From Hevea brasiliensis (Eukaryota > Streptophyta > Magnoliopsida > Malpighiales > Euphorbiaceae), in assembly GCF_030052815.1 (NCBI RefSeq), contig NC_079498.1:85298992-85362991 (forward strand): a DNA stretch of 64,000 nucleotides. The letters run 5' to 3'. Made by a program: the position numbers and the translations under genes. Shown one piece after another: positions 1 to 8,735 of the stretch (positions are counted from its first letter, which is position 1; every line of letters begins with the position of its first letter). Below the pieces are notes generated by a model that worked only from the letters and a program-made list of their open reading frames with translations, had not been told where the DNA came from and did no database searches.

Positions 1-2
1 AC

Positions 3-370
3 GAAGAGGGCAAAGGCTTGGGCGCTACATTACAGGGAATCGTGGAACCCATACCGGCTATTCAGAAGGTGGGCCGCTGCGATTTGGGTTATGAGGAAGA
101 TGCCCTTAGGGATGGGCGATTCTGGATGAGGAAAATACTTCGGGATCAGAGGTTCGATCAGAAAATGGGCAAAGGAAGGGTAGTCCCGAGAATCACGGAG
201 ATCTTCACTAAGCCAGTCATTCAACATCCGGCAAATACAGAAGAATCACCTGATGAACCATCCATTGATGTCATGCAACCGGATTCCCTGTATGAGGCTC
301 TGGTCTCTCCAATAGCTGAGGGGCAAGAATCGACAATCGACAATGAGGACATCCCTGTACTCAATTTCGA
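3..370 (+). CDS. Tat polyprotein, exon 1: G-patch-like and acidic linker segment downstream of protease (partial)
   Basis: The reading frame is open from base 3 and has no start codon here, so it continues from the left. It opens with a glycine motif (EEGKGLGATLQGIVEPI) followed by KVGRCDLGYE, resembling the G-patch segment found after the protease in some retroelements. The rest is acidic and low in structure and ends PVLNFE. The frame reaches a stop only after crossing a GTAAAG site at 371. Joining 370 to 551 restores an open frame into the RT. The protease active site is not in the window. The G-patch assignment rests on the motif alone. Confidence 0.6.
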
Positions 371-550
371 GTAAAGTACCTTTGGTTATCTACACTTGAT
401 CATTTTGTCCATGGTGGCAAGTGTAATATTGTAAATGGACCTTTCTCTTATGGCATAAATATTAATGAATTAATAGCGCATTTTAAATCCAATTCTCTTT
501 TCCTTTCCTTTCGAATTCCATCCTTACAATACATTTTTTTATTCATTCAG
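371..550 (+). other. Predicted spliceosomal intron between protease-side exon and RT (Ogre-type)
   Basis: It begins GTAAAG and ends TTCATTCAG after a pyrimidine-rich tract (485-549). The body is AT-rich and 180 bp long. The split codon is phase 2: GA from 369-370 plus G at 551. After removal the frame runs without a stop from exon 1 through 552-695 into the RT frame at 696. Ogre elements are known to carry an intron at this place. No transcript evidence is available here. Confidence 0.75.
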
Positions 551-3500
551 GACCATTCATCAATTAACACCTAATAATCCAATAGATTCAGAGATTCCTC
601 TGGTTAACTTTGAAATCCCCATAACTGCCATTACTTCAAATGATTCTGAGGAAGACCCTACACAAGAAGACAGTGAAAAGGATGAGCCCTCCCTTATGCC
701 TTGTGGAGACGAAACGCACACCATAAATTTAGGCACGGAAGAAGTAAAAAGGGAACTTAAGGTAGTGGAGAGTGAAGAATTGGGAGATATGATCAGTCTG
801 CTTAAAGAATTCCTCGACGTATTTTCCTGGAGCTATGATGATATGGTGGGTTTGGACCCTCAGATAGTGACACATAAAATTCCCCTAATTCCGGGGACAA
901 TTCCAGTAAAGCAAAAGTTAAGAAGAATGAACCCCGACACACTGCTCAAAGTTCGGGATGAAGTCAAGAAACAATATGACGCTGGGTTCCTGGAAGTGGT
1001 CAAATATCCCCAATGGATAGCTAATGTGGTCCCGGTAATAAAGAAGGACGGGAGAGTTCGGGTGTGCGTCGATTACAGGGATCTCAATAAAGCGAGCTTG
1101 AAAGACGATTTCCCTCTCCCTCACATTGATGTGTTAGTTGACAATGCTGCGGGATTGGGCAAGTGTTCGTGTATTGATGGGGCATCAGGGTACAATCAGA
1201 TCCCGATGCACGAGGAAGACAAGGATAAAACTGCTTTCATCACTCAATGGGGAGTATTCTGCTATCGGGTCATGCCTTTCGGGTTGAAGAATGCTGGTGC
1301 TACCTACCAGCGTGCAATGGTCACATTATTCCACGATATGATGCATAAAGAGGTGGAAGTGTATGTAGATGATATGATCATTGAATCCAGAGGAAAAGAA
1401 AGCCATGTACAGGTGATGAGAAGGTATTCGAAAGGCTCAGGAAATACCAGCTGAAACTGAACCCTGCCAAATGCATATTCGGAGCTAGATCGGGAAAGTT
1501 ATTGGGATTCATAGTAAGCGAGAGGGGAATAGAGGTTGATCTAGACAAGGTTCGAGCTATTCAAGAAATGCCATTCCCAAGAACAGAAAGGGAGGTGCGC
1601 AGTTTTCTGGGAAAGTTAAACTACATTTCGAGATTTATTTCTAATCTCATCGCCAAAGCTGAGCCTATTTTCAGACTACTCCGGAAGAACAACTCTACCC
1701 AATGGGATTCAATTTGTCAAGAGGCTTTTGAGAAAATCAAGCAAAGATTCACAAACCCACGATTGGTTCCACCTGTATGGGCGTGCCTCGATCCTGTATA
1801 TGGCAGTCTAGCAGAATTCGATGGGATGTGTTTTGGGAAAACATGATGATACCGGCCAAAAAGAGAGGGCCATTTATTACCTAAGTAAGAAATTCAATGA
1901 TTGTGAGTCAAGGTACTCTTTCTTAGAAAAGACTTGCTGCGCGTTAGCCTGGACAGTGAATCGCCTCAAGCACTACATGTTGAATCACAAGACATGGCTC
2001 ATCTCCAGGATGGATCCTATCAAGTACGTATTCGAAAGCCCATTCGTGCTGGGTAGGATAGCCAAGTGGCAGGTTATACTCTCCCAATATGACATAGTCT
2101 ATATGACCCGGAAAGCGGTGAAAGGCAGCCTGATCGCTGACCTCCTAGCAGAAAATCCTATCCAGGATTATGAAGCTCTGGATTTTGAGTTCCTTGATGA
2201 GCATATTAATGAAGTAGACTGCGAAGAAGAGGGGCCAACCAATGTATGGAAAATGTATTTTGATGGAGCAGTCAATTTATCCGGGAATGGAATCGGAGCT
2301 GTATTGGTATCCCCGGACGGAAAACACTTCCCGAATGCTGTCAAGTTGAGGTTTGACTGTACCAACAATGTCGCAGAGTATGAAGCTTGTGTATTGGGTC
2401 TACAAGCTGCTATCGAGATGAAAATCAGAAAGTTGGAGGTGTATGGAGACTCAGCTCTGATAATTTATCAAGTCAAGGGAGAATGGCAAACTAAGGATCC
2501 GAAGCTGATCCCATATCAGAAGTACTTACTGGAGCTGATTAAGAGATTCGAAGAGATCTCTTTCACTCATCTTAGTAGAGACAAGAATCAATTTGCTGAT
2601 GCCTTAGCTACTCTAGCTGTTATGGCCCAAATGGAAGAAGGGCAGACAACTCAAGTATTGAGGATTAAAGCAAGGGATGAGCCAGCTTACTGCTTCATGA
2701 TTGAAGAAGAGCCCGATGGTAAGCCTTGGTATCATGACATTCTGGTCTACGTCAGAACCAGAGAATTCCCTCCAGGGGCGAACCGAAATGAAAAGAGGAT
2801 GCTTCGAAGATTAGCGTTGGGTTACTTCCCCAGTGGTGAAACCCTATACAAGAGAGGGTCCGACGGTGAGCTATTGAGATGTGTGGATGCAGAAGAGGCA
2901 AAGAAAATCCTTTTTGAGACTCATGAAGGGAATTGTGCAACCCATGCCAATGGGCACATGATGGCTAAGCAAATCATGCGACGGGGATATTTTTGGACTA
3001 CAATGGAAAAGGACTGCATCGAATATTTTCGGAAATGCCATAAGTGTCAGATCTACGCAGATCCAATAAATGTTCCGCCTCACAAATTGTTCAACCTCGC
3101 CTCACCATGGCCTTTCGCAATGTGGGGCATCGATGTGATTGGTCCCATCAATCCCAAGGCATCCAATGGGCACAGATTCATCCTTGTAGCCATCGACTAT
3201 TTCTCCAAGTGGGTCGAGGCGACATCCTATGCGCACATCACACAGAATACGTTTCTCAAATTCTTCAGAAACAATATTATCTGTCGGCATGGCCTCCCTA
3301 ATGAAGTCGTCACTGACAACGCCAAGAATCTGAATGGTCTAAAGATTCAAAAATTGTGTGATCAATACAAAATCCGACACCTCAATTCCTCCCCATACCG
3401 TCCCCAGATGAATGGAGCGGTGGAGGCTGCGAACAAAAATCTCAAGAGGATAATCCAGAAAATGACAGTCACATATAGGGATTGACACGATATGCTTCCT

Positions 3501-3974
3501 TACGCTCTCCACGCATATCGAACTTCTGTAAGAACCTCAACGGGGGCAACTCCATACTCACTGGTTTACGTGATGGAAGCGGTATCACCTATTGAAGTTG
3601 AAATTCCTTCCCTAAGGATTCTGAAGGAGTCAGGAATTGATGAGTCAGAATGGATTCAGTCAAGGTTGGATCAGTTAAACTTGCTTGATGAGAAAAGGTT
3701 AGCAGCAGCATGTCATGGGCAGTTATACCAGATGAGAATGGCTAGAGCATTTGACAAAAGCGTTCCCCCACGCGAATTCCAACCCGGGGACCTAGTTCTG
3801 AAGAAAGTGCTACCGAATCAAAGTGATCTCCGGGGCAAATGGTCGCCAACCTACGAGGGACCTTATGTGGTTAAAAAGGCATTTTCTGGAGGAGCCTTGA
3901 TTTTGACCCACATGGACGGTGAAGAGTTTCCGAGACCTGTGAATGCTGACACCGTCAAGAAATACTATGCCTAA
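551..3974 (+). pseudogene. Tat pol: RT, RNase H, archaeal-type RNase H, integrase (frameshifted)
   Basis: Domains in order: acidic linker 552-770; RT about 780-1500 with catalytic YVDD at 1362-1373; RNase H 1 about 1780-2150; archaeal-type RNase H 2253-2640 with acidic residues in YFDGA, AEYEA, YGDSA and FADAL; integrase zinc finger 2920-3065 (H, H, CHKC); integrase core about 3110-3470 with D in GIDVIG, D in VTDNAK and E in GAVEAAN; C-terminal GPYVV segment to the stop at 3972. Breaks: a one-base deletion near 1421, a frame disturbance about 1765-1790, a stop at about 1808, and TGA replacing the expected tryptophan codon at 3483-3485. RNA-templated DNA synthesis and integration would be its role in an intact copy. 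The 1765-1790 disturbance lies at CTG sites and may be sequencing error. Confidence 0.9.
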
Positions 3975-4546
3975 AGAAAAAAGAGAAAAAAAAAGAGAGA
4001 AAAAAAAAAAAGAAAATGGGTAAGAGCGAAAACCCGAAAGGGCGCTCCTAGCAAAATGTGTGAAAGAAGGCGAAAACCCCAAAGGGGCGCTTTCTGTAAA
4101 ATGAGTGAAGGATGAAAACCCGAAAGGGCATCCTGAAAAAGTGACCTAAAAAAAAAATAATAATAATCTAGGGGTGAAAACCCAAAAGGGCATCCCGAGA
4201 ACAAAAAGGGAGAAATAAGGAATGAGGGGCATGAAACCAGGATGAAGAGGGAACTGTTACGGCATGAGGCTTCAGAGAACTTGAAATAATGGCATTTAAG
4301 GGATTTCAAAATCAGCCACAAGGAATATGTGAGATCTATCCTTGTACCATTCTTCTTTGAAACTTCTTCTTTGTTTATAATAAAATCACATTTCATTCCC
4401 CATGTTTCTATCTTTCCCTTATATTTACCTTTCTGCAATCTCGTTATTTAATGCGCTATTTAAATCAGTTAAAATTTTTGCCATAAGATTAAGATTTGAC
4501 AATTGATAACCTCACGTACTTTACTATGAGATTTGCAGGGAATGAC

Positions 4547-4580
<34 letters not shown>
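3975..4580 (+). other. Tat 3' non-coding region with A-rich tracts
   Basis: No coding signal is seen. A purine/A-rich tract follows the pol stop (3975-4017), another A-rich stretch lies at 4148-4168, and a homopolymeric A run of about 30 bases lies at 4551-4580. Hairpins (annotated separately) lie between and after these tracts. The long A run is unlikely to be a LINE tail: no target duplication or other LINE sequence flanks it. Confidence 0.7.
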
Positions 4581-4582
<2 letters not shown>

Positions 4583-4656
4583 AGAGGTGAAAACCTGAAA
4601 GGGCACTTCTAGTCATATAGACGAAGGGGAAGTGAAAACCCGCAAGGGTGCTTTTC
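4024..4656 (+). repeat. Six alike RNA hairpins with GNRA-type loops in the Tat 3' region
   Basis: Six copies of one architecture: outer stem, AAAA on the 5' side only, a CCC/GGG inner stem, a short A-rich loop, then the outer stem closes. Positions: 4024-4047 (loop GAAA), 4066-4094 (loop AAA), 4109-4134 (GAAA), 4171-4196 (AAAA), 4581-4612 (GAAA), 4627-4656 (GCAA). The outer stems differ in sequence but stay paired: GAGCG/CGCTC, GAAGGCG/CGCTTTC, AGGATG/CATCCT, GGGGTG/CATCCC, CTAGAGGTG/CACTTCTAG, GGGAAGTG/TGCTTTTC, with G-U wobbles that pair only as + strand RNA. This is direct evidence of RNA-level constraint; the function is unknown. Confidence 0.75.
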
Positions 4657-4817
4657 GGGAGAAAGTCTCAAAAACAAAAAAGGGGCATTTGAAGAAACAA
4701 GGCCATAGGTCAAGTCTTGCAACTCGTCCTCCATTCGTCATTGGTCTTCAGGATTCTGTTAAGTACACTTCATTGGGGAAGAACTTCTTGTGTCCGGATT
4801 GGGCTTGCTTTGTAAGT

Positions 4818-5735
4818 GCAATTTAAATTTCCTGTTATCAACCTCTGGTTCCTTAATCTAAGTTGATTTTAATTTCCCGCATTTAAATTTCCTTTTATCA
4901 ACCTCTGGTTCCTTGATCTAATGTTGATTTTACTTTCCTGCAATTTACATTTCTTATTATCAACCTCTGGTTCCTTGATCTAAGTTGATTTTACTTTCCT
5001 GCAATTTAAATTTCCTGTTATCAACCTCTGGTTCCTTGATCTAAGTTGATTTTACTTTCCTGCAATTTACATTTCCTGTTATCAACCTCTGGTTCCTTGA
5101 TCTAAGTTGATTTTACTTTCCTGCAATTTAAATTTCCTGTTATCAACCTCTGGTTCCTTGATCTAAGTTGATTTTACTTTCCTGCAATTTACATTTCCTG
5201 TTATCAACCTCTGGTTCCTTGATCTAAGTTGATTTTACTTTCCTGCAATTTACATTTCCTGTTATCAACCTCTGGTTCCTTGTTCTAAGTTGATTTTACT
5301 TTCCGCAATTTACATGTCCTGTTATCAACCTCTGGTTCCTTGATCTAAGTTGATTTTACCTTCCTGCAATTTACATTTCCTGTTATCAACCTCTGGTTCC
5401 TTGATCCAAGTTGATTTTAATTTCCTGCAAATTACATTTCCTGTTATCAACCTCTGGTTCCTTGATCTAAGTTGATTTTAATTTCTAGCAATTTACATTT
5501 CCTGTTATCAACCTCTGGTTCCTTGATCTAAGTTGATTTTAATTTCCTGCATTTAAATTTCTTGTTGTCGACCTCTGGTTCCTTGATCTAAGTCGATTTT
5601 AATTTCTAGCAATTTATATTTCTTGTTGTCGACCTCTGGTTCCTTGATCTAAGTCGATTTTAATTTCTAGCAATTTACATTTCCTGTTGTCGACCTCTGG
5701 TTCATTGATCCAAGTTGATTTTAATTTTCTAGTCT
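4818..5735 (+). repeat. 61 bp tandem array, about 15 units, in the Tat 3' region
   Basis: The unit contains the core TATCAACCTCTGGTTCCTTG followed by ATCTAAGTTGATTTTA and a TTTCCTGCAATTTACA-like spacer. Units are near-identical in the centre and diverge at the right end, where ATCAACC becomes GTCGACC (from about 5564). Hypervariable tandem arrays in the 3' region of Tat/Ogre elements are known and have been proposed as a source of satellite DNA. The related array at 57347-58450 has about 18 units. Confidence 0.9.
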
Positions 5736-5829
5736 TTTAACTTCTGTTGCCTATCTTTAGGTCACTGATTTAGGTATGTTTTAGTTCCCTAACTTCGAAC
5801 ACCTAATCATCCAAAATATGAGTCTGAAT

Positions 5830-5890
5830 CTTTACATAATTCCTACACGGAAATTTTTCCTTTAATAGAAATTATGTAAAGAGGGGCAGC
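5830..5890 (+). promoter_or_regulatory. Polypurine tract of the Tat element with an abutting 12 bp inverted repeat
   Basis: The purine stretch AAAGAGGGGCAGC (5878-5890) lies directly before the LTR start TGTCGACACC and would prime plus-strand synthesis. A perfect 12 bp inverted repeat, CTTTACATAATT (5830-5841) and AATTATGTAAAG (5870-5881), overlaps the first purines of the tract. A smaller inverted repeat (GGAAA/TTTCC) lies within the 28-base loop. Confidence 0.75.
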
Positions 5891-6444
5891 TGTCGACACC
5901 ATATTTTGGCCGATACCCAGAATCAATAAACTTCGAAACCGATTCCTAGCACTATGTCTCTCCTTGCCATTTAACCACAGTTCCGATCTCTCTTGACAGA
6001 GAATTGAGTCAACGCTAAGCCTTACCAGTCTCTCAAATCATTCACCGATCTCTCAAGCCAATTGTCGAATATCCTGACCAGTTAACTATATTCCCGATCT
6101 CTCTTGTCAGACAAGATTAAATTAACACTAGATCCTTGCTACCAGTATTCATGGTCGACCTCCCTTTTAAAAGTTTAGGAATAATCGAGCTAAGCTTCTA
6201 ATTCGGTTTAATGAAGATCCCGATCTTAGATGTTCAAGCCAAATTTTCAATTAAGTTCTGTTTAACGTTGGTTCTTTACCAATCTCATGCATATTGTGTT
6301 TTCCGATCTCTCATACTTAGGATAATAATCGCTTCCAGTTATTTCAATACACTCAGACAAACAAGGGTGTAGAAATTTTCCAATCACAACCATTCATCGA
6401 ACAAAAAGGCATTCTATTTCATTTCATTGCAAAATTTGTACAAG

Positions 6445-8226
6445 TTATTCGGCTGGGGGATCACCCCCAGCCTGATCTACATTTCGCTCATCCTCTCCCT
6501 CCTCTTCACTATCCTCACCCTCGCCCCCGGGAGCCAGGTCAGCCATCCAAGAGAAGTCCTCTTCTGGGTAACGCTTCTGGAGTTCGGCAAAGAGGTCCTT
6601 GTGAGCATTCACATAGGCACCACTATCCTGTCACCATTTCTTCGTCTTTCGCCTTAAGCTCCTCGATAAGTTGAGCAACCCGAGAAGCTTTGGCCCGAGC
6701 GCCCTGACTTCCTCGAGCACGATCCCTTTCACCGTAACATGATTCTGCTCGCCACTGTCTTCATAGAACTTCGCCGCCTCAACTTGAGATATGTAATCTC
6801 GAGTGGATGCAAGTTGGGATCGAGGGAAGTCACTTCGATTCTTCTTCTCGACCTCCTTGCCCAGCGATGAGCCTTTTCCCAAACTATGGTCCGGTTCACT
6901 GCACTCCACGCTCGTGCTCATGGATCAAGTCAAGATATCGCCAAGGTCTGTCCGGGATAGCTGTCCCGATCCTCCCGAAGGCGGATGGAAGACCCCAAGA
7001 CTTTGGCAAAACCGGGTTCTCGAACAGTCCGGTTATTCTTCGTGGACTCGATCAACGCTTGAGCGCCACGAGAAGAGGCTCTCACGTAAGATTGAGAAGG
7101 ACCCCTTTCGTGCTTGGAGCAATCAAGGAGGTGGGGCGCTCTTCCCGTTGAGGAGGAGATCGGACAGCCTTCAGTGATCGGCGACCGAAGGTCGGGGACG
7201 CCTCCTGCGTCTCCCCGGTTCATGGCCGGAGTTCAAGCTTTTCCGAACGCTTCATCTCCTTTATTTTCCGAGATCTCTCTTTCTTTCTTCCGCTTCGAAC
7301 CCTCATCACCCGCCATACCGCACAAAGAAGAGGTCGTGAGATCGCTAAGGTCCCGAGATCCGAGATGTAGAAAATACCAAAGGCCGAGGTCGAGAGCGTA
7401 AGTTCGTGATCTTGGCCTGAGCAATCAGATGGTCCAATGGTGCAATTTCTAGCCACCGTGATCTAAACAGAATACTTTTGAGTGGCACCGATTCTTCAGA
7501 TCCATCACTATTAAGCTTTCCTCCCGGCTCGTGGTAATGCGCTTTGGAAGCAAGGGCCCCCGTGCCACCAAATACGGGGAAGTCCTCAAAGCAGTCGAAT
7601 TTTTGCTCCTCGTAATAAAGAAGTGGTTCTTCCAATTTTTAAGGGAGGAGGGCAGATCGTGAAGAGCCCGCAATGAGGCTTCGCTGAAAGAACCAAAGGC
7701 TCGCCGTCCTTTGGTGAGTTAGCTCATGCGGCGAACACCTTAGCCGTAGGTCCGATTCCCTTAGCTCGGCATAGACCCTGGAAGGCTACCAAGATCCGCC
7801 ACGAGTTAGGGTGAACTTGAGCAATGCACACCGGTGAAGTTTTAGGACCTCCTTGAAGAAGTCATCCGAGGGAACCAAGACCGCCTTTAATCGTTCCTCG
7901 TATACGATAACCATGTCATTCTCTTCAAAGGAGTGATCGCTCGGTGATCGCCGTGACACCGATAAGTTCGCATTTAATCGGCATAATATTGTACTCTGGC
8001 TAAACGATTGCAGATTAGATTCTTGCAAGATCGATGGCGCTCTCATCCATAGGGAGATTCTCCTCCCCAAGAAGGTACGCGTGCCTTCATGGTCCGATCC
8101 GCCCGAGCCGAATGGAGACCCTAGGAGGTTCCAGTTGCGCGCTTGGCCCGACCACCTCTTCTTCGGGGACGACCACAAGAATCGAATGGAAGGAGGACTC
8201 GCCGCTTCTTTACCCTGACCGCTCAT
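6445..8226 (-). pseudogene. Antisense additional ORF in the Tat LTR (putative gypsy-type transposon protein family), frameshifted
   Basis: On the minus strand it starts at the ATG at 8226 (MSG...), runs through a region with FEENDMVIVYEE (about 7880-7930) and residues resembling the Pfam 'putative gypsy type transposon' domain, and ends in an acidic tail before the TAA at 6445-6447. Its better-preserved duplicate (59150-60945) shows the central domain, a charged helical C-terminal part and a GGDPPAE end. Here it is broken into several frames by small indels, many at CAG/CTG sites. Additional ORFs, including antisense ones, are known in Tat-lineage elements. Function unknown; a nucleic-acid or Gag-like role cannot be shown from sequence. 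Confidence 0.65.
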
Positions 8227-8382
8227 TTTCAAAGAAAATACAGAACTTAAACTAAAAAGAAGATCAAAGCCCTTACCGGAGTCTGATCGGCGTCAGAAGA
8301 ACTCGAGTAAACGAGAGAACTTTGAGATTGTGAGCGAGAGATTGAAAATGACATACAGGAGCAAATGGCTAACCCCACACCC

Positions 8383-8419
8383 CTATTTATACTCGTCCGA
8401 GCATTTAATGCTCACGAGG
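8383..8419 (-). promoter_or_regulatory. Promoter of the antisense ORF: TATA box and upstream palindrome
   Basis: On the minus strand a TATAAATAG box (8383-8391) is preceded by the 15 bp palindrome GAGCATTTAATGCTC (8399-8413). The ATG of the antisense ORF lies about 160 bp downstream. The same order, GCATT-AATGC then a TATA box and GGGG, recurs at 61102-61130 (minus), 39610-39642 (plus) and, decayed, at 38675-38710 (plus). Confidence 0.65.
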
Positions 8420-8449
8420 TTCCAGGCGACCGCAAAATCCCTTGCGATA

Positions 8450-8735
8450 ATGGGGTTCAGGGGACCAGCCCCAACATCTTCTGCATGTCCGCATTGCCTG
8501 AAATGGCACAAGAGGGAATGTTAGAGAGTAACTGGTGCCTGCTTAAGATGTGGGTCGACAGAGCATCAGTTAAGGAACTGCCACGAGAACTACTACAAAT
8601 GCTCCAACACAAGCGCATGCACCTACTCCCGCACTACGCAGGGGTAGAAAATCTGCAAGTCCGAGGTCAGGACCATCACGCAGGCTCGCATCCGAGCCAA
8701 CAGAGAGACTCGACAGCACTCACCCGCAAGAGCTT
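8450..8735 (+). pseudogene. Tekay gag C-terminal zinc-knuckle remnant
   Basis: Two cysteine-rich knots are readable in alternating frames: CPHCLKWHKREC (8488-8523), and a following LRCG-type knuckle near 8545-8580. A low-complexity proline/threonine/glutamine-rich stretch follows. The frame is broken repeatedly, mostly at CAG/CTG sites. The sequence matches 16271-16560 of the downstream copy and 61169-61450 of the duplicate, which preserves more of the linker. Confidence 0.65.

Larger units (their letters stand above)
1..8449 (+). mobile_element. Tat/Ogre-type Ty3/gypsy retrotransposon, 3' half (5' part lies left of the window)
   Basis: Seen in order: protease-side exon, intron, RT, RNase H, a second archaeal-type RNase H, integrase, long non-coding 3' region, polypurine tract and one LTR. 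The second RNase H (motif YFDGA) between the first RNase H and the integrase is the hallmark of the Tat lineage; an intron upstream of RT is known from Ogre members. The LTR end at 8449 is followed directly by Tekay gag sequence, and the same Tekay sequence is uninterrupted at 16271, so this element inserted into a Tekay gag. The 5' LTR and left target duplication are outside the window. The element is defective. Confidence 0.9.
5891..8449 (+). mobile_element. Tat 3' LTR, 2.56 kb
   Basis: It starts TGTCGACACC just after the polypurine tract and ends GCGATA, where the related LTR at 24261 ends GCGACA; start (TGTCG) and original end (CGACA) form the usual short inverted terminal repeat. The last base pair is mutated (CA to TA). 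The left 450 bp contains repeated CCGATCTCT-type motifs. Most of the remainder is taken by an antisense ORF with its own promoter. It is flanked on the right by Tekay gag sequence. Confidence 0.8.

Noticed and set aside
4551..4580. Long A run as the tail of a LINE or retrogene
   Set aside because: No target duplication or LINE sequence precedes it, and Tat sequence continues on both sides.
4818..5735. Regular 61 bp periodicity that could be taken for a CRISPR array
   Set aside because: Units are contiguous with no unique spacers, and the context is a plant retrotransposon 3' region.
6803..7401. + strand frames of 95-124 codons in the Tat LTR
   Set aside because: They are antisense shadows of the minus-strand additional ORF, which has domain similarity and a promoter.
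8440..8460. Tat-Tekay joint as an assembly chimera
   Set aside because: The LTR end is at the expected place and the Tekay gag is uninterrupted at 16271, so a normal nested insertion explains it; the second block shows the same joint, although it is not fully independent evidence.
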